Below are positions 53,799 to 62,900 of a stretch of 64,000 nucleotides of DNA, piece after piece. The translations under genes and the position numbers were made by a program. Each line of letters opens with the position of its first letter. Within the stretch, counting starts at the first letter, position 1. Source of the DNA: Flavobacterium dauae. Its GTDB lineage: Bacteria > Bacteroidota > Bacteroidia > Flavobacteriales > Flavobacteriaceae. Below the pieces are notes generated by a model, which was given only the letters and a program-made list of their open reading frames with translations, did not search any database and had not been told where the DNA came from. The stretch is taken from positions 1,240,001 through 1,304,000 of the forward strand of contig NZ_CP130821.1 in the NCBI RefSeq assembly GCF_004151275.2. Reading direction: 5' to 3'.

Positions 53799-55228
53799 CA
53801 ATGTTATTAAGTTAATCCTAAATCAAATAGTATCTTTTTGATTTTAGGTTTTATTATAGACCTATATTTACCTGATTTTCTTTCAAATAACCGATTTGAC
53901 CTAATTGGGATGAGATGTGATTTGAATAATTCTTTTAATTCATCTAATATAGATTCTTGACACAAATCTTGATTTAAAAAAAGTTCAACAATTCGATTTT
54001 TAAAAAACCATATGATAAATTACTGTTGACTTTATAAGCGTATTTTTTAGTACTTTTTTCATTGATTTCATCTTTTAATTCATTTGCAATCAAAGTTTGC
54101 ACATTGCTTACAAATAAAGCTGCATAAAAATCTTGTTGTATGGTTTGATTCGAATATCCCGAAAAATGCTCAATTTTCAACTTATTCTTTAATTCATCGT
54201 AAAACGTTTCGATTTTCCATCGTTCGGCGTACATTTTTTTAAACAGACTTGAAGGATATTCTTGTGAATCTAATAACGAAGTGATTAGAATTTCAACCTT
54301 ATTATTGGGTAATTCTACACGAACCAATCGTACTTTAATTGGAGTGTTTTTTGAATAGGGTTTATCAGATAGTTTGGTGTTTTTACCTGGAAAAAAACTT
54401 ACTGTTTGTAATGCTTTTTTGCTTTCGACAAAATCAATTGCCCTTTGACTAAAAGTAGTTTTTACTCGCATTAAAAAGTTGATATTCTTTTCAATATGTT
54501 GGTGTGTAAAATTATAAGAAGGATACCCTCTGTCATAAATAAGTAGATCATTTGAATTGCAATGAAGTAGATGTTCAAGAGCTAGCTCTTTTTCTCCAAT
54601 TTCGGGAGCAGCGAAAACTCCATCTAATACATATTATTTGTTTAAAACATCAAATAAGACCGAACAGCGAGCTTGTACGATATACGATTCGGTTTGATTT
54701 TTAGTAACTCCGTATATCGATTTTAATTCTGCTGTTATTGGCAGGGTAATTCGAGTGCTATCAACAGCTAACAACCGAAAACCTTTCCAAAGTTGTATAG
54801 CATCATCATTATCAATGTAGAACTCTGCCAAAAGCAATGCTGATAAGTGTTTGAAAACCTCAGGTCTAATTTTTCTTCTAGCTTGAACAAAGGCACTTTT
54901 AGTGAATTTAGGAAAAGCTTGCTGCTTAAAAAATGAAATGAAATTTTCAATTTCAAGAGATAAACTTTTTCTTAGAAGGTTTAACATAAATAGTAAAATG
55001 ATTGGAAAATGCTGCTTTCGGTTTCTAATGAAATACTTCTCAGACATTCAATTGCGATTTAAACTCTTCTGAAAAAATTTCATTTTTAATTTTTTTGAAG
55101 ATAAAAGTAGTCGTTTTTTTTCAAAATCCAAGTGATTTATTTGATAATAAAAATACGAAAAACATTACTTGAAAGCAATCAAAACATCACTTGTTTCAGT
55201 CTAAAACACTCTTAACTTAATGACATTG
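53799..55228 (-). mobile_element. Decayed IS4-family insertion sequence
   Basis: A 1430 bp element bounded by inverted repeats CAATGTTATTAAGTTAA (53799-53815) and, read on the other strand, CAATGTCATTAAGTTAA (55228-55212), 16 of 17 matching. It encloses a minus-strand transposase with inactivating changes. The outer flanks (GCGAGCG and GAAGGGG) share no target duplication. The right flank is the middle of a broken gene, suggesting a deletion that started from the element. Confidence 0.8.
53807..55047 (-). pseudogene. IS4-family transposase, inactivated
   Basis: A DDE transposase remnant. Blocks seen are LLAVDSTRITLP (first Asp), LLIYDRGYPSY (second Asp), and ERWKIETFYDELKNKLKIE, the Y-R-E-K signature of IS4. 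Lesions: (1) an in-frame TAA at 54634-54636 splits the frame between FDVLNK and YVLDGVF; both halves are in the same frame, so this is a nonsense change. (2) Near 54000, one A is missing in a run, so LKNRIVELF becomes LKIELLNFF-stop; the restored frame runs on to 53807. (3) Probably two bases are lost near 55047, because EEFKSQLNV continues upstream in another frame. The gene is not functional. Confidence 0.85.
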
Positions 55229-55516
55229 GAAGGGGGGATTTTAAATCAGCAACAAAACGGAATTTTTAATGTAGTTGCTCCAAATCCGGTAAGGCAGAAT
55301 GAGTTTTTAAAGTTGTTGGCAACACAATTAAACAAGCCTTTGTGGTTGCCAAATATACCGTCGGTTTTTATAAAAATTGGTTTAGGTGAACGCTCAGCGT
55401 TGGTATTATCAAGCCAGTATGTACAGCCTCAAAAATTGTTGGAACAAAATTATCTGTTTTCTTTTTTAACTTTAGAAGATGCGTTGCGTGATATTTATAA
55501 ACAGCTTAACCCTTAA
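55229..55516 (+). pseudogene. C-terminal remnant of a TIGR01777-family NAD-dependent epimerase
   Basis: About 96 codons. GIFNVVAPNPVRQNEFLKLL, LWLPNIPSVFIKIGLGE, ALVLSSQYVQPQKLLEQ and FLTLEDALRDIYKQL are the C-terminal DUF1731 part of the YfcH/SulA-like epimerase family (usually about 300 residues). The N-terminal NAD-binding two-thirds are absent, both here and on the far side of the IS. An ATG inside the IS inverted repeat (55220) opens the remaining frame, but a product would lack the catalytic domain. The end overlaps rsmG by 11 bases, tail to tail. Confidence 0.85.
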
Positions 55517-56135
55517 ACTTCAACGGTAAATGCACCACTTTTTTGGTTTCAAAAAATTCATTGGTAAAAAAGTCGCTTAAATTATATAAGGTAGCTTTTG
55601 GGAAATTTTTTAATTCTTCAGATAAATCACCGCCTTTTAAATATAAAATTCCGTTTTCTAAATCGTGAACCGATTGTTTTTTGGTTTTTCCTTTAACCCA
55701 AGTAACAAAATCGGGCATATTGGTAACGGCACGGCTTACAATAAAATCGAATTTATCAGTAACCAGTTCGGCTCTTTTTTGTTCAGCCTTTATATTTTTT
55801 AGTTGTAAGGAAGTAGCAACTTCGTTTACCACTTTTATTTTTTTAGCAATCACATCAATGGCATAGAAATTAGTTTCGGGAAATAAAATAGCCAACGGAA
55901 TTGCCGGAAAACCGCCACCTGTACCAACATCCATTACATCGGCATTTGGTTTAAATGCCATAATTTTTGCAATTCCTAACGAATGTAAAATGTGTTTGGT
56001 GTATAATTCGTCGATATCTTTTCGCGAAATCACGTTAATTTTAGCATTCCAATCCTGATACAAATCATATAATTGTTCAAACTGACTTTTTTGTACTTCG
56101 TTTAAATCCGGAAATTGAACTAAAATTTCTTCCAT
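55506..56135 (-). CDS. rsmG: 16S rRNA m7G527 methyltransferase
   Basis: It methylates G527 of 16S rRNA with S-adenosylmethionine; also called GidB. 209 residues from MEEILVQFPDLNE (an ATG two codons earlier, at 56141, is an equal option). The SAM-binding motif is DVGTGGGFPAIPLAI (about 70-84), preceded by NVISRKDIDELYTKHILHSL, the family hallmark. DFIVSRAVTNMPDFVTW follows. It has its own promoter and converges on the epimerase remnant. Confidence 0.95.
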   Translation of the reverse strand: MEEILVQFPDLNEVQKSQFEQLYDLYQDWNAKINVISRKDIDELYTKHILHSLGIAKIMAFKPNADVMDVGTGGGFPAIPLAILFPETNFYAIDVIAKKIKVVNEVATSLQLKNIKAEQKRAELVTDKFDFIVSRAVTNMPDFVTWVKGKTKKQSVHDLENGILYLKGGDLSEELKNFPKATLYNLSDFFTNEFFETKKVVHLPLKFKG

Positions 56136-56151
56136 TATCATTAATTTTTGG

Positions 56152-56159
56152 CAAAAATA
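56152..56159 (-). promoter_or_regulatory. -7 promoter element of rsmG
   Basis: TATTTTTG on the minus strand matches TAnnTTTG, 10-16 bases before the two candidate ATGs. Confidence 0.6.
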
Positions 56160-56266
56160 CAGTTTATAAATTTAAAAAGAAGTATATTTAGGTTTCAATA
56201 AACTTATTTTCGAAATAACATTTAGGTTACATTAAATTTATTTCTTTGTTTCAAAAATATGTCGAT

Positions 56267-57517
56267 ATGAAAAAAATAATTACTCTCTTTGTTTTATGGT
56301 TTTCGGTTTGTGCGTATTCACAGGAAACATTAAATACAATGTTTTACAATGTGTTTAAATTTCCAAACTCGTTTCCTGTAAATCGGGAGGTTATTTTACG
56401 CGATATTTTAGACGATTACAAACCCGATTTGTTTATGATTTGCGAATTGGCGACAGAAAATGCAGCTAATTTAATTCTGAATACATCATTACAAAATCAA
56501 ACAGATCCGTATGCACGTGCTGTTTTTGTACCCGATCTTTCAAAACCATCGGATCCTTTGCAAACAATGGTTTTTTATAATCAACGTAAACTTACTTTGG
56601 TAAATCAGCAAACATTGGCAACGGTGTATCGCGACATTAATCACTATTCTTTTAAGGTAAATGTAGATTCGCAAAATCCTATCTATTTAGAAGTTTTTGT
56701 GGCACATTTGAAATCGAGCACTGGGCCTGCAAACCGACAAATGCGTTATGATATGGTGGAAGCTGTAACGCAACAACTACAAAACTTAACACAACCTGAT
56801 ACTTATGTACTTTTTGCAGGCGATTTTAATTTTTACAATTCATCAGAAATCGGTTATCAAAAAATTTTAGATCCAACAAATGCTATTAAATTGATAGATC
56901 CCTTAAACGCACCGGGAAGCTGGCACGACAATGCATCGTTCAACTATTTGCACACGCAAAGCACGCGTGTTTCTAATGCTGGATTTGGCGGTGGAGCCAA
57001 CGCAGGAGCCTCGGGAGGTTTAGACGATCGGTTTGATTTTATAATGATGAGCGAAAATTTTAATACAAGTACTCGTTTTTCTTATGTAAACGGAAGTTAC
57101 CAAGCGTATGGAAACAACGGAAATTGTTTTGATAAAGATGTGAAAGATGTAAATTGTACAGGTGTTTTTTCACAAACCCTTCGCGATAATCTGTATAATA
57201 TGAGTGACCATTTACCGGTGGTAATGCAGTTTCAAATTAATGAACCATTGGCGATAAAATCATTTGAAAAAGAGCCTTTAATGTGGTTTGAATCATCGAA
57301 TATAACGGATAATGAAATAATGATAGGTGTTGATACGTCAAAATTTAATGCACAAAACAACCAACTGTTTGTTTATAATATAATGGGACAATTGATAAAA
57401 ACGGTTGCGGTAAATAATCAATCGAACATTGTAATTTCGATCCAAAATCTATCAGGTGGAATGTATTTTGTAAAATCAAACGGAAGTGCTACAGTGTTAA
57501 AATTCATCAAAAAATAA
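56267..57517 (+). CDS. Exported endonuclease/exonuclease/phosphatase-fold protein with T9SS sorting domain
   Basis: 416 residues from the chosen ATG (MKKIITLFVLWFSVCAYSQ, a signal peptide); a longer frame from a TTG at 56246 spoils the signal peptide. The central part has EEP-fold motifs: LFMICELATENAAN (metal Glu), LEVFVAHLKSS, LFAGDFNFYN and MSDHLPVVMQF. The last 75 residues (LFVYNIMGQLIKTVAV, GGMYFVKSNG, VLKFIKK) form a type A C-terminal sorting domain, so it is secreted or surface-bound by type IX secretion. It may act on nucleic acid or phosphoesters outside the cell. Confidence 0.85.
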   Translation: MKKIITLFVLWFSVCAYSQETLNTMFYNVFKFPNSFPVNREVILRDILDDYKPDLFMICELATENAANLILNTSLQNQTDPYARAVFVPDLSKPSDPLQTMVFYNQRKLTLVNQQTLATVYRDINHYSFKVNVDSQNPIYLEVFVAHLKSSTGPANRQMRYDMVEAVTQQLQNLTQPDTYVLFAGDFNFYNSSEIGYQKILDPTNAIKLIDPLNAPGSWHDNASFNYLHTQSTRVSNAGFGGGANAGASGGLDDRFDFIMMSENFNTSTRFSYVNGSYQAYGNNGNCFDKDVKDVNCTGVFSQTLRDNLYNMSDHLPVVMQFQINEPLAIKSFEKEPLMWFESSNITDNEIMIGVDTSKFNAQNNQLFVYNIMGQLIKTVAVNNQSNIVISIQNLSGGMYFVKSNGSATVLKFIKK

Positions 57518-57554
57518 AAAAAGCTCAAATAAAAGAATGATATTTATGTCTAAG

Positions 57555-57650
57555 AAAGTCGTTGCTTCGAGTAGCGTAACGGAGTGAAGCGTATCGAGAA
57601 GTTTGCTAAAAGAGAAGTTCTCGACAAGCTCGAACGGACGAAGATCTGAT
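57555..57650. repeat. Nested inverted-repeat island in intergenic DNA
   Basis: A stretch richer in GC than its surroundings. TTCGAG (57566-57571) pairs with CTCGAA (57629-57634), and inside it TCGAGAA (57594-57600) pairs with TTCTCGA (57618-57624). Its look matches small interspersed intergenic repeats (REP-like) of this group. No second full copy is seen in the window. Confidence 0.5.
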
Positions 57651-57752
57651 ACTTTCTATGTGGTGTAAAATATCCATAATCATAAAATAAAAAATGTGCA
57701 TTTTCTATGTTAAAAAGCCACAAGGTTGTTTTATATTATGTTGCAATATTAG

Positions 57753-57760
57753 TACCTTTG
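57753..57760 (+). promoter_or_regulatory. -7 promoter element of the aminotransferase gene
   Basis: TACCTTTG matches TAnnTTTG exactly, 21 bases before the ATG at 57782. Confidence 0.6.
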
Positions 57761-57781
57761 AGCGTATAAATTTTGAAAATA

Positions 57782-58975
57782 ATGAGTGCACAACATTTGT
57801 CAGATAGAATTAATAATTTATCTGTTTCGCAAACCTTGGCAATGGCAGCAAAAGCCCGCGAATTAACAGCATTGGGTAAAGATATTATCAGTTTAAGTTT
57901 GGGTGAACCCGATTTTAACACACCCGATTTTATTAAAGAAGCTGCTAAAAAGGCAATTGATGAAAACTGGAGCAAGTATCCACCAGTTGATGGATATTTA
58001 GAGTTAAAACAAGCTATTGTAAAGAAATTTCAACGCGATAACGGTTTAAATTATCAGCCTGCAAATATTGTGGTTTCAACCGGTGCTAAGCAATCGCTTT
58101 ACAATATTGCCCAGGTAATGTTAAATGATGGAGATGAGGTTATTTTACCGGCACCTTATTGGGTAAGTTATTTTGAAATTATTAAAATGGCAGGGGGTAT
58201 TCCGGTTGAAGTTCCAACAAGTGTTGAGTCTGATTTTAAAATAACACCAGAACAATTAAAAGCTGCTATTACTCCAAAAACCAAAATGATGTGGTTTAGT
58301 TCGCCTTGTAATCCATCGGGATCGGTTTACAGTAAAGATGAATTAGCCGCTTTGGTAGAGGTTTTAAAACAACACGAAAACATTTACGTGGTGTCTGACG
58401 AAATTTACGAACATATCAATTTTACAGGTGGTTATTGCAGTATCGGATCCATTCCGGGAATGTTTAATCGTACTATTACGGTAAATGGTGTTGCCAAAGC
58501 ATTTGCAATGACTGGTTGGAGAATTGGATATATAGGTGCACCAGAATTTATTGCTAAAGCGTGTACCAAATTACAAGGGCAGGTTACAAGTGGTGCAAAT
58601 TCTATCGCGCAACGCGCAACTATTGCAGCTTTAGAAGCCGATCCTTCCGAAATTGGATATATGGTTGAGGCTTTCCACAAACGCAGAGATTTGGTAATGA
58701 AATTGGTGAACGACATTCCTAGTTTAAAAGTGAATCAGCCCGAAGGCGCTTTTTACGTTTTCCCAGATGTATCTTACTATTTTGGTAAAACATTAAAAGG
58801 AATTTTAATAAATAATGCCGATGATTTAGCACTGTTTTTATTAGAACACGCCAATGTAGCCACAGTAACCGGAGCAGCATTTGGAAACCCAAACTGTTTA
58901 CGATTATCTTATGCAACCAGCGAAGAAATGATTAGCGAAGCTTTTAGAAGAATAAAAGAAGCTTTAGCAGGATAG
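57782..58975 (+). CDS. Class I PLP-dependent aminotransferase (aspartate aminotransferase-like)
   Basis: 397 residues from the ATG (MSAQHLSDRINNLSVSQTLAM). It belongs to the class I fold-type I subgroup of bacterial aspartate/prephenate aminotransferases: ISLSLGEPDFNTPDF, WSKYPPVDGYLELK, SSPCNPSGSVYSKDEL and NGVAKAFAMTGWRIGY with the Schiff-base lysine, then the C-terminal arginine region NCLRLSYATSEE. The likely reaction is aspartate plus 2-oxoglutarate to oxaloacetate plus glutamate; aromatic activity is also possible. A 3-codon extension from a TTG (57773) is not needed. Confidence 0.9.
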   Translation: MSAQHLSDRINNLSVSQTLAMAAKARELTALGKDIISLSLGEPDFNTPDFIKEAAKKAIDENWSKYPPVDGYLELKQAIVKKFQRDNGLNYQPANIVVSTGAKQSLYNIAQVMLNDGDEVILPAPYWVSYFEIIKMAGGIPVEVPTSVESDFKITPEQLKAAITPKTKMMWFSSPCNPSGSVYSKDELAALVEVLKQHENIYVVSDEIYEHINFTGGYCSIGSIPGMFNRTITVNGVAKAFAMTGWRIGYIGAPEFIAKACTKLQGQVTSGANSIAQRATIAALEADPSEIGYMVEAFHKRRDLVMKLVNDIPSLKVNQPEGAFYVFPDVSYYFGKTLKGILINNADDLALFLLEHANVATVTGAAFGNPNCLRLSYATSEEMISEAFRRIKEALAG

Positions 58976-59054
58976 TATTAGAAAAAATAGGTTTAATACA
59001 GTTGTCGGTATTATTTATTATATCCTTACTTTGTTCTCTATTAAAAAAATGCGT

Positions 59055-59921
59055 ATGAAAAAGTTTTCTTTTTTGTTGTTTTTAGCAACATTAACAGCTT
59101 GTCAAACAAAATCGCAAGTGGTTGATTTTAATGAAACATTTGCTTTAGAAAAACCGCATAAAGAGGTTTCGGGCATGGTGTTTCACGAACCCACTGACAA
59201 ACTCTGGATGTTACAAGACAAAGGAAATCCGGCAGAACTATATGCTTACACTACCAAAGGAACATTTGCTCAAACATTGAAAATCATCAATCAGGAAAAT
59301 ACCGATTGGGAAGATTTATCGCAAGATAAAAACGGTAATTTATATATTGGCAACTTTGGCAATAACGATAATAAACGACAAGATTTACGAATTTTAAAAA
59401 TAGACGGTACAAAACTAAACGAGTCTGTAACCGAAGTTTCACAAATAACAACGTTTACTTATGAAGATCAAAAAGATTTTCCGCCTAAAAAAAGTAATTT
59501 GTTATATGATTGTGAAGCTTTTGTGACCACTGATGATTATTTTTATTTATTTACAAAAAACAGATCAAAAGGGTTTGACGGCACTTTTTACGTTTATAAA
59601 CTTCCTAATAAACCAGGCAATTTTGTTGCAAAAAAAATAGCTACTTTAAAAACTTGTGAAAATTATAAAAAATGTGCTGTTACAGGTGCTGCCATGAATA
59701 AAGCTGAAACTAAAATTGCTTTAAGCACACATGACAACGTTTTTCTGATTGATTTTAAAAACGAAACTTCGTTTACACAAGCAAATATAAAGTCTGTTGC
59801 GTTACATCATAATTCACAAAAAGAAGCTCTAACTTTTTTAGACGATGAAACACTGCTGATTGCAGACGAAAAAGAAAAAGGTACTAATGGCGGAAAAGTT
59901 TATACATTGGGTTTGCATTAA
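59055..59921 (+). CDS. Lipoprotein with probable beta-propeller
   Basis: 288 residues from MKKFSFLLFLATLTAC (lipobox LTAC, Cys 16). In-frame starts at 59031 (TTG) and 59049 (ATG) are less suited to a signal peptide. The mature part has repeated strands with DKLWMLQDKGNPAELYAY, NGNLYIGNFGNNDNKRQDLRI and ALSTHDNVFLIDF, which look like propeller blades (SdiA-regulated/esterase-like-phytase type). No catalytic residues are certain. It converges on the large metallophosphatase gene with a 4-base overlap of ends. Confidence 0.7.
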   Translation: MKKFSFLLFLATLTACQTKSQVVDFNETFALEKPHKEVSGMVFHEPTDKLWMLQDKGNPAELYAYTTKGTFAQTLKIINQENTDWEDLSQDKNGNLYIGNFGNNDNKRQDLRILKIDGTKLNESVTEVSQITTFTYEDQKDFPPKKSNLLYDCEAFVTTDDYFYLFTKNRSKGFDGTFYVYKLPNKPGNFVAKKIATLKTCENYKKCAVTGAAMNKAETKIALSTHDNVFLIDFKNETSFTQANIKSVALHHNSQKEALTFLDDETLLIADEKEKGTNGGKVYTLGLH

Positions 59922-62900
59922 AATGTAAACCCAATACCAAAACTTACCAAACTGTTTTCTTTACTGGTAAAAATACCGGCGTGTGCGGTAAAAGAATCTA
60001 ATGCGTTTAACCATAAACCACCGCCATAACTATGATACCACGTATCGTTAGCTGTGTATTTATTCCAAATTCTACCAGTATCGTACCCAGCATAAATACC
60101 ATAACTTAGTGGAATAATCCCGTTGGTGATGTGTTTCATTTTATAACGAATATCCTGACTGGTAATAAAAGCGGTATGACCAATAAATCTTTGTTGACGG
60201 TAGCCTCTTAATCCGTTATTTGAACCAATTGAAGCTGCCTGATAAAAATGATAATCATCTCCAAATATTTTCTCAAACAAATAGGTTGATGACCAAGTAA
60301 GCTTTTTATTGTTGCTAATAGGTACAACAAAATTTAGTTTTGTGTTTAAATATTGATGCGATTTGCTAAAATCGTCCATATAATAACGCGTACCAAATAA
60401 GGTCATAAAACCCAAACCTACGGTTGGTTCCTGATCATTATCGTAATTTTCAAACTGATATTTTAAGCGGGCACCTAAAAAATGCTTACGCGTGTAAGTA
60501 TCAAACAAATGCGTTAAAAGCTCTTCGTCAATTAAACGTCCGTTGGTTTTTACAATTTTTGTAGATTCATAAGTTGCTCCAACTAAAAAAGAACTTCCGT
60601 TTCGGCCTTTCCATTCGTATGAGGGTTTAAATTCTAACTGTGAAGTACGAACTCTATAATAATTATCTTCAAAAAGTTCGTGATTGTAAGAATCTAAATT
60701 ATCGCTTCCAAAAAAGTTTTTTGTAAAATTTACCGAAGTTGCCAATGCTTCAATAGCCCAGAAACCGGTGTTAGAATAATCTTTAAAACTACCTTTGTAA
60801 GATGTAAAAATACCCGAAGTTGCAAAATTATATTTTAGGCGTAACTGATGTTTTTGCGAATACGGATTTTGATTGAATTTTTTTATGGTGTAAATTCCGT
60901 TTATTCCCAGCATTACACCATTGTCGCGGTTATAACCTGCATCGGGTAAAATGGTTAATACATTCAGCGGTGCTTTGCGGTAATCGTATTGGTTTAAATT
61001 GTACTGATCACGCAAAACTAAACGAGTGTTTTTCTTGTTTTTAACAGTAATGGGTTTTGAACGATAATCAAAAACTTTTGCAGATGTTTTGCCTGATATA
61101 TTGTATATATCGTTATTTCTACCGCCGATTAATTTTAAATGAATAGGTGATTTTTCGCCAGTAACCTGCATCTCATCGTCATCATCTAAACCGTAAATCC
61201 ACAGTTCTTTTGTTGTTTTTGGGAAATAGGTATAAGTCTGAATGAATTCATCGCCCGATTTTTTAGTCCGGAAATAATCTACCGTTATTTTATCTTTAAA
61301 AGTATTAACCACAAAGCGGTCTTTTTTATTGGTACCAACAACAATTCCGTACTTAAAAAGTTCTTTATAATATTTAGATGAAAAAGCAACTAATTTAGAC
61401 CGGCGCTCTTTTAAAATTTCAATAATATCATTGCTATATTGGTTGCGTATTTCTTTTGGAAGACTATTAAAAGCATCTTCAATTACTTTATCGTTTATGC
61501 CATTTACAACTTCTTGTGCTGTAGCTTGCCAGTCTTTTAAAGTGGTATTTTGCAGAAAAACTTTATCTAAAGGAAAAGCCGATTTGGTAATCCATCGTGG
61601 TTTACCGTAGTTTTCTTTAAAAGTTTGCATATGTCGCAGCGGATTTAACTTATTAAGTAGGTGTAATAAGTTTCCGTCTATTTTTGCAAAAGCCTGGTCG
61701 CGGTCTCTTGGAATGGGTTGAAACACAATTTTGTCACCAACTTTTTTCTCTACCCAACGCCACTGATCGGCATGACGATCCCAATCGCCAATTAAGAAAT
61801 CAAAAATACGTGCACGCAAATACATTTTATCGTCCACTTTATATTTTTCGTCTTTTTCTAAATTCGAAAGTAAATCTTGGGTACTGATAATATCATCGCC
61901 ATTCCCAAACGATGAAATGTTTGCCTGAGATTTATGCGGACGTTCTTCAATCATATACAATTCATCGCCATAAGTTTCATTATATTTTCCTAAAGCATCT
62001 TGTTTAGGCACATAAAATAGTTTTGGGTTTGTATGATACAAGTTAACAGCATCTGACAATTGCCCAAGAATAAACGCAGTATATGGATGCGACGTTGTAT
62101 AATAATCATCTATAAAATCAAGCACATAGGTATCTTCTAATTTATCTTCGATATAAGTGTTCTTGAAAATAGCAGATTGTAAAAACTGTTTAGAACTTTT
62201 TCGCAATCCACGCATTACGTATTGTTTTCCTTCTTTATCTTCTAATCTTAAAGAAAGTGATTGATTTCCGCCCCCCGAAATAATTGGTTTCAATCCGCCG
62301 TATAAGTTATCCAGGTCAGCCACCGGTGCATTAACATTTGTGCCATAAATACTGCGGTAATGCTGACCAAAAAGAAACTTGTAGGTTTTTGATTTCTGAG
62401 TGGCTTTTAACGGATAAACCGATGCCTGAGTAGTGCTTTGCGTTACCGGCAAAAATTTTTTATTATAGTTGTCTGGTGACATAATTGTTTTTTGAAAAAC
62501 AATGTCATTGCCTTCATTGGTTATTTTACGAAGTGCAACATCCACATTATTGTCGGCATAAATTTTCAAGGTTGCAAAACCTAAACTGCCAATAGAATAA
62601 CTGGTTGGCTGTACGCTGCGTGCTTCTTCGGTTTTAGAACCTGCACCGCTAATTAACTGCTTAATACCGTTGTGTTCTATATATTGTAAATTGTGTTCGT
62701 GACCTGATACAAAAACCACTTGTTCCTGATTTTTGGTTAAAGTGGTTAAACGATCTACTAACATTCGGTAATAAGTATATTGTATATCTGCCGGACTTGC
62801 ACCTGATGTTTTTCGCAAATAATTACTAATAGTACCAAGTAGGGGTAAAGGAACATTTTTATACGGAAAAATGTGGTTGCGAAAAGAAAAATAACCACCG

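Noticed and set aside
54472..54633. Reading the break in the IS4 transposase as a frameshift
   Set aside because: The two halves are in the same frame (starts 576 bases apart) with one TAA between them and no other stop, so it is a nonsense change.
55220..55516. A real small gene of 98 codons starting at ATG 55220
   Set aside because: The ATG lies in the IS inverted repeat, and the protein aligns only with the C-terminal third of a larger epimerase.
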